From: GBS-DC sp964451985
GTDB lineage: Bacteria; Armatimonadota; Fimbriimonadia; Fimbriimonadales; GBS-DC
DNA: 15,446 bases
Assembly: GCA_964451985.1 (NCBI GenBank)
Contig: CAYVKB010000060.1
Coordinates: 1-15,446, forward strand
Direction of reading: 5' to 3'
The notes under the pieces are model-generated. The model had not been told where the DNA came from and ran no database searches. It worked only from the letters and a program-made list of their open reading frames with translations. This document shows, piece by piece, positions 7,629 to 13,592 of this stretch. How positions within the stretch are numbered: position 1 is the stretch's first letter; each line of letters begins with the position of its first letter. Made by a program: the position numbers and the translations under genes.

Positions 7629-7643
7629 TGGTATGCTTAGAAT
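7629..7643 (+). promoter_or_regulatory. Putative -10 region of the prepilin gene
   Basis: TGGTATGCT (7629-7637) resembles the AGGTANNNT elements elsewhere in the window, and an overlapping TAGAAT lies at 7638-7643. On the - strand AGGTAGGCT (7569-7561) occupies the mirror position. In both directions the TANGCT core lies 11 nt from the outer CTTAAC box, so promoter and operator share one symmetric design. Confidence 0.45.
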
Positions 7644-7662
7644 GTCTTAGGAGGAAAACATC

Positions 7663-8448
7663 ATGCGGAAAGGTTTTACGCTGATTGAGTTGCTGGTGGT
7701 AATCGCCATCATCGCGATTTTAGCAGCGATTTTGTTCCCCGTGTTTGCCCAGGCGCGTGAGAAGGCGCGTCAGACGGTTTGCGCCTCGAACCTGAAGCAG
7801 CTGGGTATCGCGCAGCAGATGTACCTGCAGGACTTTGACGAGCAGTTCTTCACACGCCCAACCAATCCCTCGATTCCCAATCGCTACTGGCAAGAGGACT
7901 GGTGGCCCTTCTTGCTGATTCCCTATATCAAGATGAAACCCAACAGCATTCAGGGCACGCGCGACAACTTCTTCAGCTGCCCCAGCAACCCGATTATCAT
8001 GTCGCCGAACTTCCGCACCCGCCCGCTGCCCGAGTGGGGATTGACCCTCTCGCCCGCACGCACGTATGACTTCCACATGAGCTACGCGCTCAGCGAGCAT
8101 GTGTTGGACCACCCCGCGATTGCCGTGTGGCAGCAGCCTGCAGAATCGCTCTTCTTGCTCGAGGTGCGCGGGCGCGACGGGTCGGAGCTGGCGAACGCGA
8201 CCGCCGATACAGACATCGACTGCGGGCAAACGAACGAAATCTGGTTCAAGCACTCGGGCGGTACGAACATCCTGTGGATGGACGGCCACGTGAAGTGGCT
8301 GCGTCCGAGCCTGCGCGGTGGAAGCGACGGTCGTCGTGCAGGCGATTGGGTTTATCCGCCCTGTTGCGCTGACGGCGATAACTATCCGTTCGGTCCCTGG
8401 GCGCCGTGGGGCATGAACGCACCCTTCCAGATTCGCTACTGCCAGTAA
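7663..8448 (+). CDS. Type IV prepilin-like protein with H-X9-DG domain
   Basis: The 261-aa protein begins MRKGFTLIELLVV, a class III prepilin leader: cleavage after G4, N-methylation of F5 and the conserved Glu five residues into the mature protein. The hydrophobic helix continues to about residue 27 and is followed by FPVFAQAREKARQ, typical of the paralogous prepilin-like proteins of Armatimonadota. Near the C-terminus H, then SGGTNILWM, then DG gives the H-X9-DG motif of prepilin-processing-associated (DUF1559-like) proteins. These are thought to be pseudopilins or surface proteins exported through a type II/IV pilus machine; no pilus assembly genes are in the window. A strong GGAGG (7650-7654) lies 8 nt before the ATG. 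It diverges from the LTD/dockerin gene and probably shares its control. Four Cys occur in the C-terminal half, two adjacent (PPCCADGD). Confidence 0.9.
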   Translation: MRKGFTLIELLVVIAIIAILAAILFPVFAQAREKARQTVCASNLKQLGIAQQMYLQDFDEQFFTRPTNPSIPNRYWQEDWWPFLLIPYIKMKPNSIQGTRDNFFSCPSNPIIMSPNFRTRPLPEWGLTLSPARTYDFHMSYALSEHVLDHPAIAVWQQPAESLFLLEVRGRDGSELANATADTDIDCGQTNEIWFKHSGGTNILWMDGHVKWLRPSLRGGSDGRRAGDWVYPPCCADGDNYPFGPWAPWGMNAPFQIRYCQ

Positions 8449-8468
8449 AACGCCTATTGCTCGGTCGT

Positions 8469-8517
8469 TATAGGGGCGGGTTTCATTCGCAGTTCGCGGA
8501 GGCAATCCGCTCCTACA
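8469..8517. repeat. Inverted pair of REP-like repeats
   Basis: The 22 nt at 8469-8490 and the reverse complement of 8496-8517 agree at 16 of 22 positions (shared pattern TRTAGGRGCGGRTT, then a degenerate YCGC end). The right copy contains an internal stem GCGGA/TCCGC. This is a second inverted pair of diverged palindromic copies in a gene-free region, unrelated in sequence to the pair at 6-98. It lies 20 nt after the prepilin stop and may also serve as its transcript end. Confidence 0.5.
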
Positions 8518-8564
8518 AAATCACTTGCGAGATAGGCGCGAGTAGAGACAGTTGACATTTTTCC

Positions 8565-8878
8565 GTCGGCGGGGACGCCGACGCGACGAACGATGTGCTT
8601 GTCAGCGTCCCCGCCGACGATTTCATCCCTTACACGTCAGCATCTTTGCTACCGTTCACAGCGTCGGCGGGGACGCCGACGCTATGAACGATGTGCTTGT
8701 CCGCCTCCCCGACGACGATTTCATCCCTTACCTGTCGGCATCTTTGCTACCGTTCATAGCGTCGGCGGGGACGCCGACGCTACGAACGATGTGCTTGTCC
8801 GCGTCCCCGCCGACGATTTCATCCCTTACATGTCAGCATCTCTGCTACCGTTCGTAGCGTCGGCGTCCCCGCCGACGA
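8565..8878. repeat. 98-bp tandem repeat built on a GC-rich hairpin (3 units plus terminal hairpin)
   Basis: Units begin at 8565, 8663 and 8761, exactly 98 bp apart, and a fourth hairpin starts at 8859. Each unit opens with GTCGGCG-GGGA-CGCCGAC (7-bp stem, 4-nt loop). About 40 nt later it holds the inverse segment GCGTCCCCGCCGAC (degraded in unit 2). At the unit junctions the palindrome extends to 17-bp arms (8653-8690 and 8751-8788). The last hairpin has the loop inverted (TCCC), so the array ends in mirrored copies. Between the palindromes the sequence is nearly constant, so this is not a CRISPR array, and a 98-bp period breaks any reading frame. No gene is seen in 8449-9122. Confidence 0.85.
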
Positions 8879-9075
8879 AATAGAGGAACTACCTCGCATT
8901 TGAGACCATGTCCTCTCGAGNNNNNNNNNNNNNNNNNNNNNNNNNNNNNNNNNNNNNNNNNNNNNNNNNNNNNNNNNNNNNNNNNNNNNNNNNNNNNNNN
9001 NNNNNNNNNNNNNNNNNNNNTCCCCGCCGACGAAATAGAGGAACTACCTCGCATTTGAGACCATGTCCTCTCGAG
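8866..9075. other. Assembly gap (100 N) flanked by identical 55-nt ends
   Basis: The 100 Ns at 8921-9020 are a scaffold gap of arbitrary size. The last 55 nt before it (8866-8920) and the first 55 nt after it (9021-9075) are identical. This is what two contigs that overlap by one graph k-mer look like when a scaffolder joins them with Ns. The true sequence may have only one copy and no gap, or may hold further repeat units. No biological duplication should be assumed. Confidence 0.85.
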
Positions 9076-9092
9076 TTGCCCTTCAAGGGGAA

Positions 9093-9101
9093 AGGTATAC
9101 T
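9093..9101 (+). promoter_or_regulatory. Putative -10 element (AGGTATACT) of the PLP enzyme gene
   Basis: TATACT at 9096-9101 with AGG before it lies 21 nt upstream of the ATG at 9123, and GGAGAGGA (9109-9116) follows as ribosome binding site. Start of transcription near 9108 would give a very short leader. No good -35 is seen. Confidence 0.5.
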
Positions 9102-9122
9102 CTCTGCTGGAGAGGAACACGC

Positions 9123-10265
9123 ATGCAATTCGAAACTCGTGCTATTCGTGTTGGACAAGAGCCTGACCCCGCCACGGGCGCAATCATCACACCGATTTAC
9201 GCCACCACCAACTTCCAACGCCACTCGATTGACCAGCAGGAGGGCTACAGCTACTCCCGCGTATCGAACCCCACACGCGCCGCCGCCGAACGGTGCCTTG
9301 CATCGCTGGAGAACGCGAAATATGGCTTGCTGTTCGCTTCGGGCATGGCAGCGGAGGTTGCCCTGCTGGGGCTGCTGCGTCCGGGCGACCATGTGGTCTG
9401 TACACGCGATGTGTACGGAGGCACAATTTCGATGTGGAACTACCTTGCCCCGCAACGCGGTATCAGCGTCAGCTACGCCGATATGCGCTGCCTGGACGCC
9501 GTGCAGGACGCCATTCAGCCCAACACGCGGATGCTATGGCTCGAATCCCCTACCAACCCGCTGACCTATGTGCTGGATATTCGCGCCCTCGCCGAGCTGG
9601 GGCGTCAGCGCGGATTACTGACCGTCATCGACAACACTTTCGCCACGCCGTATTTACAGAACCCGCTGGATATGGGTGCCGATATCGTGGTGCACAGCGT
9701 CACGAAGTATCTGGGTGGGCACAGCGATGTGCTGGGTGGCGCGCTGGTGTTCAATCGCGACGACTTGTGGGAGCCGTTGTGGGATCAGCAGGCGATTGGC
9801 GGCGCGGTGCTGTCGCCGTTTGAGAGCTGGCTGCTGCTGCGCGGGATGAAGACGCTTGCGGTGCGTATGCGCGCTCACTGCGAGAACGCCCACACGATCG
9901 CCCAGTTCCTCAGCCAGCACCCGAAGGTGGAGCGCGTACTGTACCCCGGCTTGCCCGACCATCCTCAGCATGCCCTCGCCAAACAGCAGATGCGCGGCTT
10001 CGGCGGGATGATTGCCGTGTATCTGAAAACCGACCGTGACGGCGTGAACAGATTTTGCCAAAACCTGCAACTATTCAGCCTCGCCAGCAGTTTGGGCGGC
10101 GTGGAGTCGCTGATTGGCTACCCTGCCACGATGTCGCACGAGGGCTTGACCCCCGAAGAACGCGCCGAGCGCGGGATTACCGACAACCTTGTGCGCCTCT
10201 CCGTTGGCATCGAGCATGTGAATGACTTGATTATCGACTTGGAACAAGGATTGGCAAGTTTATAG
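9123..10265 (+). CDS. Cystathionine gamma-synthase/lyase-type PLP enzyme
   Basis: The 380-aa protein belongs to the Cys/Met metabolism PLP family (trans-sulfuration). Key features: YSYSRVSNPT at 43-51 (Tyr and Arg that contact the PLP phosphate of a neighbouring subunit), FASGMAA at 71-77, the ring-stacking Tyr of DVYGG (98), D170 in TVIDNTFATPY, the Schiff-base K195 in SVTKYLGGHSD, and a SLGGVESLI segment near the C-terminus. It should be a cytoplasmic tetramer. The family includes cystathionine gamma-synthase (MetB), gamma-lyase, methionine gamma-lyase and O-acetylhomoserine sulfhydrylase; the sequence looks like the synthase/lyase branch, but these cannot be separated by eye. The ATG at 9123 is chosen because GGAGAGGA precedes it by 6 nt; an in-frame ATG at 9063 lies in duplicated repeat sequence upstream of the -10 box. 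It sits directly before the cas operon, where cas3 would usually be, with no evident link to it. Confidence 0.9.
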   Translation: MQFETRAIRVGQEPDPATGAIITPIYATTNFQRHSIDQQEGYSYSRVSNPTRAAAERCLASLENAKYGLLFASGMAAEVALLGLLRPGDHVVCTRDVYGGTISMWNYLAPQRGISVSYADMRCLDAVQDAIQPNTRMLWLESPTNPLTYVLDIRALAELGRQRGLLTVIDNTFATPYLQNPLDMGADIVVHSVTKYLGGHSDVLGGALVFNRDDLWEPLWDQQAIGGAVLSPFESWLLLRGMKTLAVRMRAHCENAHTIAQFLSQHPKVERVLYPGLPDHPQHALAKQQMRGFGGMIAVYLKTDRDGVNRFCQNLQLFSLASSLGGVESLIGYPATMSHEGLTPEERAERGITDNLVRLSVGIEHVNDLIIDLEQGLASL

Positions 10266-10298
10266 GGAAAGCAAGCGTACAGCACAACGACATTGGTG

Positions 10299-10330
10299 TA
10301 TAATAAAATACGGTGTTTGCTAAAACACCG
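10299..10330 (+). promoter_or_regulatory. cas operon promoter box with a 5' leader hairpin
   Basis: A perfect TATAAT lies at 10299-10304. A transcript beginning about 7 nt later would start at a perfect 8-bp hairpin, CGGTGTTTgctaAAACACCG (10311-10330). GAGAGGG at 10345-10351 then serves as ribosome binding site for cas5. No T-run follows the hairpin on the + strand. On the - strand it is followed by TATTTTATTA, so it could also end leftward antisense transcription. It may instead be an operator. No clear -35 is seen. Confidence 0.5.
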
Positions 10331-10357
10331 CTCACTGATACATCGAGAGGGTATACT

Positions 10358-10984
10358 ATGCAAAGCCATCCAGCGGGATTACTATGCGTGAAGGTGTGGG
10401 GCGATTACGCCTGTTTTACACGCCCTGAGATGAAGGTAGAGCGTGTTTCGTATCCAGTGATGACGCCGTCGGCGGCGCGAGGTGTACTGGAAGCCATTTT
10501 CTGGAAACCTGAGTTCGAGTGGCGCGTGCGGGAGATTCATGTGCAAAAGCCCATTCGCCACATTTCGCTCATGCGCAACGAGGTGGATAAGCGTATCCCC
10601 ACGAAAGACGCCAAGCCGTTCTTTGCCGATGAGACGCGCACCCAACGCCATACGCTTGCCCTGCGCGATGTGGCATACCTGATTTATGCCGAGATGGTGC
10701 TGAAAAAGCACGCAGACAAAGACATCGCCGCGTACCGCGACCAGTTCCGACGACGGTTGGCGCGTGGCGAGTGCCACTATCAGCCTTACTTGGGATGTCG
10801 CGAGTTCACCGCCTATTTTGCTCAGCCCAGCGGCGACGAGCAGCCTCTGCCCCTCAACGATGACTTGGGACGCATGCTGGGCGAAATCCGATTCTATCCA
10901 AAAGGCAAAACCGAGCCAGTGTTTTTCCACGCCTACCTGCGTCAGGGCGTGCTGCAGGTGCCCGACGAAATCTACCGGAGGTAA
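10358..10984 (+). CDS. cas5c: Cas5c (Cas5d), type I-C crRNA endonuclease and Cascade subunit
   Basis: In type I-C systems, which lack Cas6, this Cas5 both cuts the pre-crRNA at the repeat hairpin and caps the 5' handle in the Cascade complex. The 208-aa length is normal. Family signs are a RAMP-like N-terminus (VKVWGDYACFTRPEMK, 11-26), YPVMTPSAARGVLEAIFWKP (32-51), RTQRHTLALRDVAY near 94-107, and YLGCREF near 144-150. K117 and H118 in LKKHADK fall where the catalytic Lys-His of characterised Cas5d enzymes lies; that mapping is by position only. The ATG at 10358 is favoured: GAGAGGG lies 6 nt upstream, while the in-frame GTG at 10313 is inside the leader hairpin. It is the first gene of the operon; cas3, usually just upstream, is missing. 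cas8c follows after 6 nt. Confidence 0.93.
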   Translation: MQSHPAGLLCVKVWGDYACFTRPEMKVERVSYPVMTPSAARGVLEAIFWKPEFEWRVREIHVQKPIRHISLMRNEVDKRIPTKDAKPFFADETRTQRHTLALRDVAYLIYAEMVLKKHADKDIAAYRDQFRRRLARGECHYQPYLGCREFTAYFAQPSGDEQPLPLNDDLGRMLGEIRFYPKGKTEPVFFHAYLRQGVLQVPDEIYRR

Positions 10985-10990
10985 GATACC

Positions 10991-12667
10991 ATGCTACTGC
11001 AACGGCTGGTGGAGTATAGTCGTCGTCTTCAACTACCGCCCAGCCTCTACGCGCCAGTCCAAATTCACTGGCTAATTGACTTGAGGCAGGACGGTGTGCC
11101 GCTTGGGATGGTAGACCTGCGGGAAGGTGAAGGAAAGCAAAAACGGGGAAAGCTCCGCCCTGCGCCCAGCCTGGGCAATCTGCGTACGAGCAAAATTGCG
11201 CCCTTCTTACTCTGTGATAACGGGGGCTATGTGTTGGGAAGAGTCGCTGAGGGGAAAAAGAAAGAGCGCGTACACGAGCAGCATCGGGAATTTAGGAAAC
11301 TGGTGCAAAAGTGCGGGGCGGAACTAAAGCTCCCTGAGGTGCAGGCAGTGGTGGCGTTCTACGAAAATCACTTCAGCAAGCTCCAAATCCCCGACGATTA
11401 TGACCCTAGCGAGAATATCACGTTCCGTGTGAATGACAAGTGGCTCATCGAGCTTCCGCAAGTGGCACAGTTTTGGGCAAAGCATGCCTCTGGAGCCTAT
11501 GAAATCACGGGTGCGCCTGCAGAATGTATCGTATGCGGCGCGGTCAAACCTGCCACACGAATTCACTTTGTGCCCACAAAAGGCATTCCCGGCGGTCAAA
11601 GTTCGGGCATGTCGCTGATTTCGGTCAACTCCGACGCCTACGAGTCGTACGGGCTGAAATCGGGCTTTGTTGTGCCGCTCTGTCTGGAATGCTCCGAACG
11701 CGCCCTGAAAGCGTTGGATGCCTTGATTCGAGACGAGCGCACCCATCTCACTCTCGGCAACTTGGTCTACTGCTTTTGGACACGCGAGGAAAGCGAGTTC
11801 AACCCGGCGCGGCTGCTTAGCGACCCCGACCCCGAAGCCGTAAAACAACTGCTGGAGAGCGTACAAACCGGCAGACCGAGCGCGCCGCTGGATGAACCAG
11901 ACTTCTACGCGGTCGCCCTGTCCGCCAACAGTGCGCGGGTCGTGGTGCGCAGCTATCTGGAACTCACCGTGCCCGAGGTGCAGCGCAACCTGGCACAGTG
12001 GTTCGAGTGGCAGCGGCTCGTGCAAAGTCCGCAAAGCGACGATCAGCCGCTGGGCGTACGACGTTTGGCAGAAAGTCTCTACCGCGAGGCAAAGGACGTG
12101 CCGCCCGATGTGCCCGAAACGCTGATGCGCAGTGCGCTCACGAACACACCCTTGCCTTATAGCCTGCTGCAAGCAGCCATACAGCGCAATCGTGCCGAAC
12201 AGGGCGTGCGCTATGCACGTGGGAAGCTGATTAAAGCAGTCCTTGCTTCGCAAGATACTCGCCTCAAGGAGGTACTTACTATGCTCTCTCAGGAACTGAA
12301 CGACCCCGCCTATAAGTGCGGGCGATTACTGGCAGTGATTGAACGCATCCAGAGTGTATCGATGGGCAGCCCCAACACCACGCTCACGGATAGATACTAC
12401 GGCAGCGCATCCACCGCGCCAGCAACCGTGTTCGGCGTGCTGATGCGGATGATGCAGCCCCACCTGAGCAAACTCCGTAAACAGAGCGAAGGATTAGCCA
12501 TCTGGTTGGAACGCGAGCTCTACGACGCTATGCCCGACCACTTCCCTGCTACCCTCAGCCTCAAGGAGCAAGGGCTATTCGCACTGGGCTACTACCATCA
12601 GCGCAGCGAGTTCTTCAAATCCAGATCCAACACTTCCGAGGAGGGAAACGCCGATGAGAACGCTTGA
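10991..12667 (+). CDS. cas8c: Cas8c (Csd1), type I-C Cascade large subunit
   Basis: Cas8c is the large subunit of the type I-C interference complex, where it recognises the PAM and helps open target DNA. The 558-aa protein shows the family pattern: LAPSLGN-like region (RPAPSLGNLR, 56-65), a zinc-binding pair CIVCG (C179, C182) and CLEC (C231, C234), the GGQSSGMSLISVNSDAYESYG segment near 201-221, PNTTLTDRYYGSA near 460, and a C-terminal QGLFALGYYHQR. GGAGG at 10977-10981, partly within the cas5 end, precedes the ATG by 9 nt. The stop overlaps the cas7 start by 14 nt. The last 128 codons also appear to be translated separately as Cas11c (see that entry). Nothing looks truncated, so the complex should be complete apart from the recruited nuclease. 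Confidence 0.94.
   Translation: MLLQRLVEYSRRLQLPPSLYAPVQIHWLIDLRQDGVPLGMVDLREGEGKQKRGKLRPAPSLGNLRTSKIAPFLLCDNGGYVLGRVAEGKKKERVHEQHREFRKLVQKCGAELKLPEVQAVVAFYENHFSKLQIPDDYDPSENITFRVNDKWLIELPQVAQFWAKHASGAYEITGAPAECIVCGAVKPATRIHFVPTKGIPGGQSSGMSLISVNSDAYESYGLKSGFVVPLCLECSERALKALDALIRDERTHLTLGNLVYCFWTREESEFNPARLLSDPDPEAVKQLLESVQTGRPSAPLDEPDFYAVALSANSARVVVRSYLELTVPEVQRNLAQWFEWQRLVQSPQSDDQPLGVRRLAESLYREAKDVPPDVPETLMRSALTNTPLPYSLLQAAIQRNRAEQGVRYARGKLIKAVLASQDTRLKEVLTMLSQELNDPAYKCGRLLAVIERIQSVSMGSPNTTLTDRYYGSASTAPATVFGVLMRMMQPHLSKLRKQSEGLAIWLERELYDAMPDHFPATLSLKEQGLFALGYYHQRSEFFKSRSNTSEEGNADENA
12281..12667 (+). CDS. cas11c: Cas11c small subunit, internal translation product of cas8c
   Basis: Within cas8c, AAGGAGGT (12266-12273), a near-perfect Shine-Dalgarno sequence, lies 7 nt before the ATG at 12281, which is codon 431 in frame. 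Translation from it would give 128 aa, matching the C-terminal part of Cas8c (MLSQELNDP to the end). In type I-C (and I-B, I-D) systems the small subunit Cas11 is known to be made from an internal start in the 3' part of cas8 or cas10d, and several copies line the belly of Cascade. The site, spacing, frame and length all fit. The region is predicted mainly helical, as expected for Cas11. Use of this start is inferred; the sequence alone does not prove it. Confidence 0.78.
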   Translation: MLSQELNDPAYKCGRLLAVIERIQSVSMGSPNTTLTDRYYGSASTAPATVFGVLMRMMQPHLSKLRKQSEGLAIWLERELYDAMPDHFPATLSLKEQGLFALGYYHQRSEFFKSRSNTSEEGNADENA

Positions 12668-13553
12668 TGTTCGGTCAATCTATTGTGATCCCGAGCGACG
12701 GCACGACTTCGTGCTGCTGTTTGATGTGCGCGACGGCAACCCCAACGGTGACCCCGATGCGGGCAACCTGCCTCGTGTCGACCCCGAAACTATGCAGGGC
12801 ATCGTCACCGATGTCTGCCTCAAACGCAAAATCCGCAATCACCTCGACCTGCTATACAGCGACCAGTATAACGAGTTCGACCACGACACCAACGGCTACG
12901 GTATCTTTGTGCGCGATAGCGGCGTGGCACTGAACGCGAAAATCCGCGACGCGGCGGAACATCTCGACGCAAAAAAGGACACCAAGCGTGAGAACCCTGA
13001 TATCCGCGCGGAGCTGTGCCGACGCTACTATGACATTCGTATGTTCGGCGCGGTGCTGAGCACAGGTGACTATAATGCGGGGCAAGTGCGTGGTCCGGTA
13101 CAGCTCACCTTCGCCCGCTCGATAGACCCTATCGTGCCGTTAGACCTTTCAATTACCCGCGTGGCGATTACGCGCGAGGGCGAAGCCAAAGAAACCGAGA
13201 TGGGGCGCAAGTCGGTTGTGCCGTATGGGTTGTATCGAGCGCACGGGTTCTTCTCGGCTGCGCTGGCGAAGCAGACAGGTGTCTCAAAAGAGGATTTGCG
13301 CCTGCTGTGGGAGGCAATCCTAAACATGTTCGAACACGACCGCTCGGCAGCGCGCGGCGAGATGAACCTGCGCGGACTCTATGTGTTCAGCCACGAATCG
13401 GCGCGCGGTAATGCACCCGCCCATGAACTGTTCGAGAGGATTAAGGTCACGCGCAAAAACGGTGTGGACGCCCCCCGCGCCTTCAGCGACTATCACGTCG
13501 AAGTCGTAGGGACCCCGCCCAACGGCGTGCAGCTGAACCCACTGCACGAGTAG
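12654..13553 (+). CDS. cas7c: Cas7c (Csd2), type I-C Cascade backbone
   Basis: Cas7 subunits form the helical backbone that holds the crRNA guide. The 299-aa product has the signature NPNGDPDAGNLPR (29-41) and VTDVCLKRKIRN (51-62) of the Csd2 branch, plus FGAVLSTGDYNAGQVRGPVQ in the middle and the MGRKSVVPYGLYRAHGFFS segment, all typical of type I-C. GAGGAGGG (12638-12645) precedes the ATG by 8 nt, and the gene overlaps the end of cas8c by 14 nt, implying coupled translation. A 39-nt gap follows before cas4. Nothing is missing at either end. Confidence 0.95.
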   Translation: MRTLDVRSIYCDPERRHDFVLLFDVRDGNPNGDPDAGNLPRVDPETMQGIVTDVCLKRKIRNHLDLLYSDQYNEFDHDTNGYGIFVRDSGVALNAKIRDAAEHLDAKKDTKRENPDIRAELCRRYYDIRMFGAVLSTGDYNAGQVRGPVQLTFARSIDPIVPLDLSITRVAITREGEAKETEMGRKSVVPYGLYRAHGFFSAALAKQTGVSKEDLRLLWEAILNMFEHDRSAARGEMNLRGLYVFSHESARGNAPAHELFERIKVTRKNGVDAPRAFSDYHVEVVGTPPNGVQLNPLHE

Positions 13554-13592
13554 CTTCCCGTATCGGCACGCCCCACACAAAGGAGCCAGACG

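Noticed and set aside
7720..8505. 261-codon - strand frame opposite the prepilin gene
   Set aside because: It is antisense to a clear prepilin-family gene and its translation shows no domain. Treated as a GC-rich shadow frame.
8565..8878. Tandem palindromic repeats as a CRISPR array
   Set aside because: The sequence between palindromes is nearly the same in every unit, so there are no unique spacers, and the unit of 98 bp is too long.
8552..8883. Open frames of about 100 codons through the tandem repeat
   Set aside because: The 98-bp period is not a multiple of three, so successive copies are read in different frames. Openness comes from high GC, not from coding.
9063..9122. Upstream ATG giving the PLP enzyme a 20-residue extension
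   Set aside because: The extension is encoded partly by the 55-nt duplicated contig end, lies across the -10 box, and the ATG at 9123 has its own ribosome binding site.
11324..12253. 309-codon - strand frame inside cas8c
   Set aside because: It is fully antisense to conserved Cas8c sequence and has no recognisable product.
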